DNA of 64,000 nucleotides from Advenella mimigardefordensis DPN7. GTDB taxonomy: Bacteria; Pseudomonadota; Gammaproteobacteria; Burkholderiales; Burkholderiaceae_B. The notes beneath the pieces were generated by a model. That model did not search any database. It saw only the letters and a program-made list of their open reading frames with translations, and was not told the origin of the DNA. Position 1 is the first letter of the stretch; the number at the start of each line of letters is the position of its first letter. Location of the stretch: the NCBI RefSeq assembly GCF_000521505.1, contig NZ_CP003915.1, positions 2,790,001-2,854,000 on the forward strand. Reading direction: 5' to 3'. The translations under genes and the position numbers were made by a program. Shown here in pieces: positions 30,064-37,948 of this stretch.

Positions 30064-30468
30064 ATGAAAAAGATATTGGTCATATTTTTAGCAGCACTGG
30101 GTACCCTGGCCGGCTGTGTCGGTTACGCAGATGACGGCTATGGTCGTTATTCTGACCGTTATGATAATTACGGCGGAGGCTACGGTTCCGGTTATTATGG
30201 AAGCGGTTATCGCAGCGGATACAGAAATGTAGATTACCGACGCAATGACCGCCGTGATTGGGAACGTCGCCAAGAAGCACGCCGCGACGCCGAACGTCGC
30301 CGTGACCGAAACGATTGGAGAGACCGCCGGGATCACGATCGTGGCAACAACTGGAATAGCAGGCGAGATCATGACAGACCGAGCTGGTCTTCGTACAACC
30401 GAACACAGCGCGGCATGGAAAGCGCCAATCGCAAGCTGGAGCAAATGCGCAACAAACAAAGTCGCTAA
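30064..30468 (+). CDS. Small Tyr/Gly- and Arg/Asp-rich lipoprotein
   Basis: A 134-residue protein. Its signal peptide ends in the lipobox LAGC (Cys18), so it is probably lipid-anchored in the envelope. Residues about 24-55 are rich in Gly, Tyr and Ser (YGGGYGSGYYGSGYRSG). Residues about 58-115 are an Arg/Asp-rich, highly charged stretch, followed by a short helix-forming end. I do not recognise a family; Gly/Tyr-rich small envelope proteins of this kind are often stress related. The start at 30064 has GGAGG five bases upstream; an ATG at 30052 overlaps that ribosome site and is rejected. Confidence 0.7.
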   Translation: MKKILVIFLAALGTLAGCVGYADDGYGRYSDRYDNYGGGYGSGYYGSGYRSGYRNVDYRRNDRRDWERRQEARRDAERRRDRNDWRDRRDHDRGNNWNSRRDHDRPSWSSYNRTQRGMESANRKLEQMRNKQSR

Positions 30469-30502
30469 TTACTGAATGTGTAGATTTTATGTCACAACCC
30501 AC

Positions 30503-30532
30503 TTGTCATTAAATCGAAGTTTATGTTAATAT
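30503..30532 (+). promoter_or_regulatory. Promoter of tRNA-Pro
   Basis: TTGTCA at 30503-30508 and TAATAT at 30527-30532 are 18 bases apart. They lie 30 bases before the tRNA-Pro 5' end, a usual distance for a short 5' leader. Confidence 0.5.
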
Positions 30533-30561
30533 CCTTTTCTTCGCTGATTTAGTGAACACGT

Positions 30562-30638
<77 letters not shown>

Positions 30639-30665
30639 TATAAAAATTAGTGAAAACAAATACTT

Positions 30666-30702
30666 AGCCGTTTAAAGAGCACGATTCTTTAAGCGGCTTT
30701 TT
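30666..30702 (+). terminator. Terminator after tRNA-Pro
   Basis: AGCCGTTTAAAGA and TCTTTAAGCGGCT form a 13-base stem with one G-T-type pair, closed by a 7-base loop and followed by TTTT. It lies 28 bases after the tRNA. Confidence 0.8.
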
Positions 30703-30714
30703 CGTATCTGCGGG

Positions 30715-30952
30715 ATGATCAAAGCTTCTAAGAAACAAGTCAACGCCCCTATCGTTGCGCCCGTTTTTTGTGGCCAACGTCCGACGCAGACTGAATCTTG
30801 ATTAGCAAGAGGCAGCAGCTATCTTTGGCGGCGTGGTAAATGCGTTTTCGCGGTATGAGACAGGTAAAACCACCCCCCCGTTAGCGCCGGCGCAACTATT
30901 GAAACTCTTGCAAAGTCACCCGGAACTGCTGGAAGAAATCAAACAGGTTTAA
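30715..30952 (+). pseudogene. Decayed MqsA/HigA-type antitoxin gene
   Basis: Reading ATG 30715 gives KKQVNAPIVAPVF. A shift at the T run 30764-30769 then leads to FVANVRRRLNLD, an in-frame TAG at 30803, and QEAAAIFGGVVNAFSRYETG... up to HPELLEEIKQV and the stop at 30952. This is the C-terminal helix-turn-helix domain of MqsA-type antitoxins (expected QQEAA-IFGGG-NAFSRYE-GKT-PPLA). The TAG stands where a Gln codon is expected, so a single C to T change explains it. The zinc-binding N-terminal domain and the toxin gene are missing. It lies just after the tRNA-Pro terminator. Confidence 0.75.
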
Positions 30953-31180
30953 TACTTAGCCTGCTCAACCCGCAAAAAAGCGAATGCGATGGTAGACGAG
31001 AAGTAACCCTGCAGGATGTTTACAAACTCAGGCGGGCCGTCGTACGTCTTAAATGGAGCGGATCATTTGACACACACCCCACTACGATTGCCCTCCTGCC
31101 CCTAGCTATTTACTTACTCCTGTACTTTTGAAAGATGAGTGCTGATCACACAAGCACCCAACCTCCAACCAATGCAATGA

Positions 31181-32388
31181 TCAGAAACGATGATTCAAAC
31201 CCACGGCAGCCAGGGTAGATTTCAACTTAACGTTCTCCGCATTATCGAACTTCAATTTACCCGAACCATAAGAGGCAACCGCATACACACTGGTACGTTT
31301 TGACAGTTTATGATCATAGCCCAGGCTGAAAATGTGCAACTTGCCTTTCACGCCATCGAACGCTTCAGCCGTATTTTTTGTAGCACTGCCTTGATACGAG
31401 AATAAAATTTTCCCATCATCTCCTATCGGAGCGGACAGCCCGGCAACCCATGCCTGTTGACGATAACCGTTGGTTTGCGCATAGTTCAAACCATAGTGAG
31501 CACTTCCCGGATTGGTAACCGTTGTGAAATCGTTCAACGTCGCATTCAAGCCAGTGCTTCCTGCGCCATTTTCAACAATAACCTGATTCGCAACAGAACC
31601 TCGCACCTGGCCGTAACCTAAAAACACTTTGACCACATCAAAGTCATAAGCACCGAACAGATTCCACAAATGGGTCGTGCCTTTTAAATCCTCGTCGTTT
31701 GAATTGCGATAGTCGGTCCGGAAACGATCATAGGAAGCAGCGACCGTAAGTGGTCCATTTTCATAAGAGGCACCCACCGTGATCCAGTTGGAGGTATTGC
31801 GCTCCTCAAAATCCTCGAAGCCGTCGCTACCGGTCGTCTTGGTGTTTTTCCCGGCGTAACCCACGCCCACCTTGAAGCCCGCCAGATCCGGTGATAGATA
31901 TTTGATCGAGTTATCCATGCGAGCAAAAACAGAGGCGCCAAATGCGCCGTTCAGCGTCCCTGCCTGACCATAACTGGTTCCAAACGGATTAAGTGACGAG
32001 ACAGTGTCCGCGGCGACATTGGTCTGGCGCCCTAAAGTCAGCGTACCCCAGTTGCTGCCGGACAATCCCACATAGGCTAAACGACCAAACAATCGTCCGC
32101 CTTGAGTAGCACGGCCGGTTCCAATATCAAAACCATTTTCCAGTTGGAAGATGGCACTTGTACCGTTACCTAAATCTTCAGCGCCTTTTAATCCCCAGCG
32201 GCTGGCACTTTTTACGCCACTCAGCAGACCAACGTCCCGGGTTTTGGTGAAACTGTCGCCTTGAGTAACTTTGGTTTGTCGATAAGCGATTCCCGCATCT
32301 GCAATACCGTATAGCGTCACAGAAGTTTCTGCATGAGCCACGCCCGTAAAACCGAAAGCCAATGCAGCACTCATTAAAGTTTTTTCAT
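31181..32388 (-). CDS. Second Bordetella-type porin, start codon out of frame by one base
   Basis: A paralogue of the porin at 17539, alike along its whole length (shared ETSVTLYG at the mature N-terminus, ARMDNSIKY, QTNGYRQQ, C-terminal HRF). The expected start, ATG AAA AAA at 32388, is followed by CTTTAA, so it stops at once; one more A in the A6 run (32385-32380) would give MKKTLMSAALAFG. From 32388 to the stop is 1208 bases, one short of the 1209 of the first porin. As written, translation could begin at TTG 32395 or ATG 32374, with a poorer signal peptide. Phase variation, recent inactivation or a sequence error could explain it. Confidence 0.85.
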
Positions 32389-32539
32389 CAATCAAACATC
32401 CTCTGATAATGTATTTTTCCAAATCTGAATTTTTAATAAATTGTTCAGATTTGAAACAATATAAAGAGCAGTGGCTGTACTGTATAGTTTGCGGTTTTTG
32501 AATGGTTTTAGGCTCAACCCAGGAAAAATGCCACATACA

Positions 32540-32960
32540 AAGAAGCGCGCGTTATGAACGGAGTTCGCATTTCAGTTCGCGCTGTATTTCACTTATCATT
32601 TTTTTTCAAGGCATTAAGCGGTTAATTTTTATCATCTAACCACCTTCATTTGTACAGGCGAGCACTAGCAGAAAATCAGTTTTCATCACACGCACGCAAA
32701 AGACATGCTGGCTTTCAAACATATGGATATAGCCATCTTTTCTCACCAGTGACAAATATGCGACATTTATTCTGCGATGAAGGCCAAAGCAGTGTAATGC
32801 ACATTGCAGCAACCATCACAGTCGGCGCAGTGGCCGGCAATCATCGATATCACTTCAAGCATACCCGCAAGAAATAAAAGCGATTGGCACACTCAGACTT
32901 CGCGCTCAACGCATCGACCGTCACATTATGTTACTTTGACACTTACAAAATTAACTTTCC
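32540..32960. other. Intergenic region upstream of the second porin
   Basis: The region between the second porin and the candidate small RNA. I find only short frames without family features (for example 32650-32877, plus strand). The porin promoter must lie near the left end. Confidence 0.4.
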
Positions 32961-33000
32961 TTGAATATCCCCTGCTCTGGCCGGTCGTTATAATTAACTC

Positions 33001-33054
33001 GTCTCCTCACCCACCTATTGGGTGATTCACCAGCCCTTGCGGCTGGTTTTTTTT
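33001..33054 (+). ncRNA. Candidate small RNA with two hairpins and an anti-Shine-Dalgarno-like segment
   Basis: TATAAT at 32989-32994 fits a -10 box, placing a start near 33001. The putative 54-base RNA begins GTCTCCTCACCC, then has the hairpin TCACCCA-CCTAT-TGGGTGA and ends with the terminator hairpin ACCAGCC-CTTGC-GGCTGGT and eight T. No open frame lies between. The CUCCUC segment could pair with ribosome-binding sites. The -35 region is weak (TTGAAT is 22 bases away), so a plain orphan terminator remains possible. Confidence 0.4.
33029..33054 (+). terminator. Strong Rho-independent terminator
   Basis: A 7-base-pair stem (ACCAGCC/GGCTGGT) with loop CTTGC and eight T. No protein gene on the plus strand precedes it within 2.5 kb, which supports a short RNA gene upstream. 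Confidence 0.8.
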
Positions 33055-33146
33055 CGTCCGGAACTTGAACTGGTATAGAACAACAAATGTGATATGAGTG
33101 CCTATAAGTTGAATCTCAATTCAACCAGGATAAGAAGCGATTGGTT

Positions 33147-33205
33147 ATGTAAAACAACCTTTACATCATAAATAATTCAATGCTATAGTAAAGCAACCTT
33201 TACAT
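33147..33205 (+). promoter_or_regulatory. Twin palindromic operator of the membrane-protein/XRE operon
   Basis: ATGTAAAACAACCTTTACAT at 33147-33166 has perfect 7-base arms (ATGTAAA/TTTACAT). A second copy, GTAAAGCAACCTTTACAT, ends at 33205. The centres are 39 bases apart, and the second copy ends 19 bases before the start codon at 33225. The shared core GTAAARCAACCTTTACAT suggests that one dimeric repressor, probably the XRE protein encoded downstream, binds both. Confidence 0.6.
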
Positions 33206-33224
33206 ACTTTGTGGAAACTTACTC

Positions 33225-33596
33225 ATGAAGAAATACTTTATCGAATTCACTATCGCTATGGTGTGCTACGCCGCGCTACTTCTTCTCTCAGTCTTTTTAT
33301 TAAAAGAGATGGACTCCGCATCACTCTTTCGTGTGCCCGTTGCACTCCTGCCAATGATTCCCGCCATCGGTATTTGCTGGGTGGTTATTCGCCAATTGCG
33401 AAGCATGGATGAACTGCAGCGCAAGATCCAGTTTGAAGCGTTGAGCTGGGCTTTCGGTCTGACAGCCGTGACCACGTTCAGCTACGGCTTTCTTGAAACG
33501 ATAGGATTTCCCAAACTCTCCTACTTTCTGATTTGGCCCGTGATGGCGGCATTCTGGATCGTTGCCCTCAGTGCAAGCAAAAAACGCTACTCATGA
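33225..33596 (+). CDS. Small inner-membrane protein paired with an XRE regulator
   Basis: A 123-residue protein with four predicted membrane segments (about 8-28, 38-56, 77-95 and 100-117) and a short charged loop, QLRSMDELQRKIQFEA, between segments two and three. I recognise the general type, a small membrane protein with this Asp-Glu-Leu-Gln-Arg loop encoded next to a small DNA-binding protein, but no defined function. Its TGA overlaps the start of the regulator (ATGA), so they are translationally coupled. Two matching palindromes precede it. Its AT content is somewhat higher than that of its neighbours. Confidence 0.75.
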   Translation: MKKYFIEFTIAMVCYAALLLLSVFLLKEMDSASLFRVPVALLPMIPAIGICWVVIRQLRSMDELQRKIQFEALSWAFGLTAVTTFSYGFLETIGFPKLSYFLIWPVMAAFWIVALSASKKRYS

Positions 33597-33781
33597 ACAA
33601 CATCATTAAGCAATTACGCGCCGAAAAGGGATTGTCCCAGGCCGATTTAGCAGCACTCTTGAATGTCTCACGGCAAACGGTTATTTCAATTGAAAACGGG
33701 CGCTATGATCCGAGTTTGCCGTTGGCCTTTGCGATATCACGCGTGTTTGGGATGAAGATTGAGGAGATTTTTCAGGAGTGA
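33593..33781 (+). CDS. Small XRE-family DNA-binding regulator
   Basis: A 62-residue protein consisting of a single helix-turn-helix domain: IKQLRAEKGLSQADLAALLNV then SRQTVISIENGRYDPSLPLAF and a C-terminal FGMKIEEIFQE, typical of short YozG-like regulators. The start MNNIIKQLR at 33593 overlaps the stop of the membrane-protein gene by four bases; a longer frame from 33533 lies inside that gene and is rejected. It probably represses its own operon by binding the twin palindromes at 33147-33205, which is inference. Confidence 0.88.
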   Translation: MNNIIKQLRAEKGLSQADLAALLNVSRQTVISIENGRYDPSLPLAFAISRVFGMKIEEIFQE

Positions 33782-33858
33782 GGACGGTTTAAAACTAAAT
33801 GGCTTAAGCAAATACAAGCAACCTTACCCATAAACTTTGATGATTATGGACGCAGCTT

Positions 33859-34503
33859 TCAATTATCATGACGCTCACGCAATCGCTGGCGCTTTTGAAA
33901 CGCCGGCAAACCCCAACCGAAATACAGAGACGCAAGACGAATAAAAACAGCGACCGCTGTTGCCACCCACGGCGTCCACCAGGTGGCAATGCCGCTGTAG
34001 AAAAAACCAACCTGTACGATCGCTCCCAGCAGCGCCGCCGAGGCATATATTTCGCGGGTTAAGATGGCTGGGATGCGCGACAGCAGCACGTCGCGCATAA
34101 TACCGCCGCCGACGGCACTGGCCACCCCCAGCAGAATAGCCAATTCGGCATTGTGCCCGTAGGCAAGTGATTTTTGCGCACCCGCAACCGCGAATATCCC
34201 CAGGCCAATGGCATCAAAAAACATAACCGGTTTATCCATTCTGTCGACCAGCGGACGGGCAACAATGGTGAGCGCCGATGCCAGCAATGCTGCCGCAAGA
34301 TAGCGCCAGTCTGACAGACCTACCGGGGGAACCGCGCCAATGCACACATCGCGCACAATGCCTCCACCGCAAGCGACCATAAAGGCCACTGCGGCAATAC
34401 CAAACAAATCAAGACCCTTTTGCCTGGCGGCAACGGCACCACTAATCGCAAACGCAAACGTGCCGCAAAGGTCCAGGAAGGTATAAAGTGCGTGTGAGGT
34501 CAC
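33859..34503 (-). CDS. TRIC-family (UPF0126/YicG-like) cation channel protein
   Basis: A 214-residue protein with seven predicted membrane segments arranged as two related halves. Each half has a glycine-rich kink: CGGGIVRDVCIGAVPP (about residues 45-60) and AVGGGIMRDVLLSRIP (about 131-146), the signature of prokaryotic TRIC channels. It likely conducts monovalent cations as a trimer in the inner membrane. It starts at GTG 34503, whose first base is the last base of the stop of the amidohydrolase gene, so the two are coupled. A charged tail ends the protein. Confidence 0.9.
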   Translation of the reverse strand: MTSHALYTFLDLCGTFAFAISGAVAARQKGLDLFGIAAVAFMVACGGGIVRDVCIGAVPPVGLSDWRYLAAALLASALTIVARPLVDRMDKPVMFFDAIGLGIFAVAGAQKSLAYGHNAELAILLGVASAVGGGIMRDVLLSRIPAILTREIYASAALLGAIVQVGFFYSGIATWWTPWVATAVAVFIRLASLYFGWGLPAFQKRQRLRERHDN

Positions 34504-35768
34504 TATGCGTTATCTTCAGGAGAGAACCAGGCTTCAGCCGCGCACAGCATGGTTTCCAGGCCAGTGCGTAACGTCGGATCCAGTACCGGCGCAAACTTCG
34601 GCGAATGGTTGCTGGGGATTTCATTCACTTTTTTCTCGGCCACGGCTTTGCGATAGACCTCGGGATCGGTTCCACCGACAAACCAGAACGCGTATGGCAC
34701 TTGCCATTCGCGCCCGAAAATACTGAAGTCTTCGCTGGCTGCTGCTGGTTGAGTCTCGTAGGCGCGTTCACCGAAATGCGCGTCAAATGCAGTACGCAGG
34801 CGCGCGGTGGTTTCCGCATGGTTGAATGTGAGTGGGTAACTGGAAATCGTGGTGAATTCGGGATCTCTTGGCGCATTGGAGGCCACGCATTCTGCGCAGC
34901 AGATGCGACGAATGGCGCCCAGCATGTAGCCGCGAACATCTTCGTCAAACGTTCGCATATTCAACTTGAGCGTAGCATCATCTGGAATGATGTTCTCTTT
35001 GGTGCCTGCCTGCAATGCACCCACGGTAAGCACCGCGTTGGCGCTGGGTGCGATTTCGCGCGAGACAATCGTCTGCAATCGCAGGGTTGTGGACGCAGCC
35101 ATGATCACCGGGTCAATTGACGTCTGCGGCTGAGAACCATGCGAGCCGCGTCCGAACAGTTTGATCTTCAGGCTATCGCCGGCAGACAGAATCGGTCCGC
35201 TGCGATAACCGACCGTGCCGGCTGCGCCCACCATCACATGCTGACCCAGAATCACATCCGGTTTAGGAAAGCGCTCTTTCATGCCGTCATCCATCATGCT
35301 TTGTGCTCCCCGGCCCACTTCTTCGCCCGGCTGGAAGACAGCCATCAGGGTACCACTCCAGCTATCGCGATGTTCGATCAAAAGCCGGGCGGCGCCCAGT
35401 AACCAGGTAACATGCAGATCATGACCGCAAGCATGCGACACCCCCACCTGCACATCCTCTTCATCGCGGGCGGTAACAGTGCTGGCATAAGGCAGCCCCG
35501 TTGCCTCTGCGACAGGTAAGGCATCCATATCGGCGCGCAACATGACAGTTGGGCCCTCGCCGTTGCGCAAAATTGCAACAACACCGGTGACGCCCACCTC
35601 GCGGGTAACCTCATAGCCAAGCTTTTCCATGTAGTCGGCCACAATTTTTGCTGTACGAAATTCCTGCATGGATAGTTCCGGATGCTGGTGCAGATCCTTG
35701 TACAGGGCTTCCAGTTCTGGCAGCAGCGCGTCAATGGCTTTTGACATAGATTCGATCATTTTCGACAT
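34503..35768 (-). CDS. M20-family amidohydrolase (hippurate hydrolase type)
   Basis: A 421-residue metal-dependent hydrolase. Metal-binding elements are HACGHDLH (112-119) and the later GEEVGRGA with its Glu pair; MLRADMDALP (76-85) is also conserved. An inserted dimerisation domain is in the middle. The family splits N-acyl amino acids and related amides such as hippurate or indole-acetyl amino acids; the true substrate is unknown. Residues 1-8 contain three Met codons (MSKMIESM), so the exact start is uncertain. It is cotranscribed with the TRIC gene. Confidence 0.9.
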   Translation of the reverse strand: MSKMIESMSKAIDALLPELEALYKDLHQHPELSMQEFRTAKIVADYMEKLGYEVTREVGVTGVVAILRNGEGPTVMLRADMDALPVAEATGLPYASTVTARDEEDVQVGVSHACGHDLHVTWLLGAARLLIEHRDSWSGTLMAVFQPGEEVGRGAQSMMDDGMKERFPKPDVILGQHVMVGAAGTVGYRSGPILSAGDSLKIKLFGRGSHGSQPQTSIDPVIMAASTTLRLQTIVSREIAPSANAVLTVGALQAGTKENIIPDDATLKLNMRTFDEDVRGYMLGAIRRICCAECVASNAPRDPEFTTISSYPLTFNHAETTARLRTAFDAHFGERAYETQPAAASEDFSIFGREWQVPYAFWFVGGTDPEVYRKAVAEKKVNEIPSNHSPKFAPVLDPTLRTGLETMLCAAEAWFSPEDNA

Positions 35769-35936
35769 GAGTAACTCCCGATGAATTTTGCAGGGGAAAA
35801 GCGATTGAGCAGCAAGCCGTACTACAGAGTTATTACATTATAAACCTGCGGTCGGGAACTACCGAGAGGAATGACATCTGCCCTCAAGACATGCACCTAT
35901 ATGGCTGAAAGCAGATCAGGTACCAAATACCGGCAT

Positions 35937-36848
35937 TCAATCTATGACCGATTCCGTCAATAACGCAGATGTCAGTAATCTAAGCCTGGACGATACCAGT
36001 CGGGCTCCTTCGGACAGCGGACGCTGACGGGTCACACTCAATGCTATGGTTCTGCGTATCCCTGGACTGATAATCAGACTGGCCTGCAGTTCTCCCGCAG
36101 CGACTTCCTGTGCCACTGCCGTTAATGGTAGTAGCGTGAAGGCATGGCCTCCTGCCGCTACGTCTTTCATCGCCGTCCCTGTCTCCACTTCCATGACGAT
36201 GTTCAGCTTCGTATCGTGGCGACGCGACAATACATCCAGTGTCGCGCGCAAACCATTGGGTACGGCAGGCACTACCAGTGGAATACCGTCAAGAGAGTGA
36301 AAAGACAAACTTTTCGCTGCCAGTTCAGGTAAGCCGGCCTTACCAACCAGAAAAGTATCCAGCTTGCCAAGTACATCTTCCCCGCGCGATGCGGATGACC
36401 CATAGCGATTGACCACGATCATATCAAGGCGGCCGGATGCCAGTTGCTCGTCAAGCGAACCACTGAAGCCCTCGGTCACATGCAGGCGAAGCTGCGGTGC
36501 TCGCTCACGGATATCCGCCAGCAAAAGCGGCAGTAATTGTCGTGCCAGCGACGGCAAAACGCCGATATGAACGGTTCCCGTCAGTATGCCGGCGGCCTGG
36601 CTCGCGGTAGCGCCCAGTTGCTCCACCTGATCAAGTATGCGCTTAACCTCGGGGTACATGCGCCGACCAAAATCGGACAACACCATTCCCCGACCGGTTC
36701 TGTCAAACAGGCGCTTACCCCACTCTTTTTCCAGCATCGCGATTTGGCGACTGACCAGCGACTGCGCCATGTCCGATGCAATCGCTGCGCGAGACAACGA
36801 CTGCATATCCGCCACCAGCAGGAAAGTATCCAGTTGCTTAAGATTCAT
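35937..36848 (-). CDS. LysR-family regulator of the divergent catabolic operon
   Basis: A 303-residue regulator. The N-terminal winged helix (MNLKQLDTFLLVADMQSLSRAA; SQSLVSRQIAMLEKEWGKRLFDRTGRG) is followed by the substrate-binding-like effector domain. The start is ATG 36848; the frame runs on to 37004 but would cover the intergenic region. It faces the Bug-receptor operon across 105 bases with a palindromic T-N11-A-type site, the standard arrangement for a LysR activator responding to a metabolite of the pathway it faces. Confidence 0.92.
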   Translation of the reverse strand: MNLKQLDTFLLVADMQSLSRAAIASDMAQSLVSRQIAMLEKEWGKRLFDRTGRGMVLSDFGRRMYPEVKRILDQVEQLGATASQAAGILTGTVHIGVLPSLARQLLPLLLADIRERAPQLRLHVTEGFSGSLDEQLASGRLDMIVVNRYGSSASRGEDVLGKLDTFLVGKAGLPELAAKSLSFHSLDGIPLVVPAVPNGLRATLDVLSRRHDTKLNIVMEVETGTAMKDVAAGGHAFTLLPLTAVAQEVAAGELQASLIISPGIRRTIALSVTRQRPLSEGARLVSSRLRLLTSALLTESVID

Positions 36849-36874
36849 GGTTTCACTTAAATGGAAAGCTGAAA

Positions 36875-36895
36875 TTATAAACTTTGTATTTATAT
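36875..36895. promoter_or_regulatory. Candidate LysR-binding palindrome
   Basis: TATAAA and TTTATA are inverted repeats seven bases apart, in the middle of the 105-base gap between the LysR gene and the Bug gene. This fits the loose T-N11-A rule of LysR sites; AT richness makes chance matches likely. Confidence 0.35.
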
Positions 36896-36953
36896 ATATC
36901 TCAATTGTGGCTAAGCTTGTCGCCATCAAGATAAAACAACGAAGGAGACCACC

Positions 36954-37934
36954 TTGAAACTGACTCATTGCCTTGCGGCCGCATGTGCTGCCACCGTCCT
37001 GCATACTTCATCGATCGCAGGTGCGCAAACGCCCGCGTATCCGACCCACCCTGTCAATCTGGTCGTGCCCTTTTCCGCGGGCGGCCCAACCGATGCCATG
37101 GCACGTATCCTGGCGCAAAAACTGGGAGAACGACTGGGCCAGCAAGTGATTGTCGACAACCGAGGTGGTGCAGGCGGCAGTATCGCTGCGGAGTTGGTGG
37201 CGCGTTCTAAAGCAGACGGCTACACCCTCTTTTTCGGTACGACCGGCACCATGGCGATCAATCCAAGCCTGTATGCCAACCTGCGTTACGACCCGATCAG
37301 GGATTTTGCCCCGATCAGCCTGATGGCAACCACCATGAATGTTCTAGTCGTGAACCGTCAGTTGCCGGTCAAGACTCTCGGTGATCTGGTCAAACTGGCC
37401 AAGGCCAAGCCGGACGAGCTCACTTACGGCTCAGCAGGCAATGGCAGTTCCAACCACCTGTCGGGGGAGCTTTTCCGCACCACCGCTGATATCCGGATCA
37501 ATCACATTCCATATAAAGGCTCAGCGCCCGCACTTGTTGACCTGCTGGCAGGCCGCATATCGATGATGTTCGACACCATTGCGCAACAAACACAGAATAT
37601 TGAAGCCGGAAAGGTCACTGCACTTGCGGTTACCGGCCCCGCGCGCTCACCACTCTTGCCTGAAGTACCTACTGCGCAACAGGCAGGACTTGATGGTTTT
37701 GACGTCACTATCTGGTACGGTGTGCTGGCTCCACATGGCACGCCCGAGACCATCGTGAACCGGCTGCAACAGGAAATTGCGGACATCATGGCAACAGACG
37801 ACATGAAAGCACGCATGCAAAAAGACGGCGCAGCGGCACAAAGTACCACGTCAGCCGAATTTGCCGATCTGATTAAAAACGATACCGCCAAATGGGCACC
37901 GGTAGTCAAGAACTCCGGCGCCAGCCTGAACTAA
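36954..37934 (+). CDS. Bug/TctC-family periplasmic substrate-binding protein
   Basis: A 326-residue receptor of the tripartite tricarboxylate transporter family. A signal peptide (about 24 residues, ending in IAGAQ) precedes YPTHPVNLVVPFSAGGPTDAMAR, the usual N-terminal motif. DNRGGAGGSIAAELVARSKADGYTL and the PYKGSAPALVDLLAGRISMMFD segment are also typical. The start is TTG 36954 with GGAGA ahead of it. No TctA or TctB genes are near, so it is an orphan receptor. It heads a catabolic operon, suggesting that it captures the substrate or signals its presence. Confidence 0.92.
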   Translation: MKLTHCLAAACAATVLHTSSIAGAQTPAYPTHPVNLVVPFSAGGPTDAMARILAQKLGERLGQQVIVDNRGGAGGSIAAELVARSKADGYTLFFGTTGTMAINPSLYANLRYDPIRDFAPISLMATTMNVLVVNRQLPVKTLGDLVKLAKAKPDELTYGSAGNGSSNHLSGELFRTTADIRINHIPYKGSAPALVDLLAGRISMMFDTIAQQTQNIEAGKVTALAVTGPARSPLLPEVPTAQQAGLDGFDVTIWYGVLAPHGTPETIVNRLQQEIADIMATDDMKARMQKDGAAAQSTTSAEFADLIKNDTAKWAPVVKNSGASLN

Positions 37935-37948
37935 TACGAGCAGCATCT

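Noticed and set aside
32650..32877. A 75-codon plus-strand frame upstream of the candidate sRNA
   Set aside because: No ribosome site and composition rich in His, Arg and Lys, typical of chance frames.
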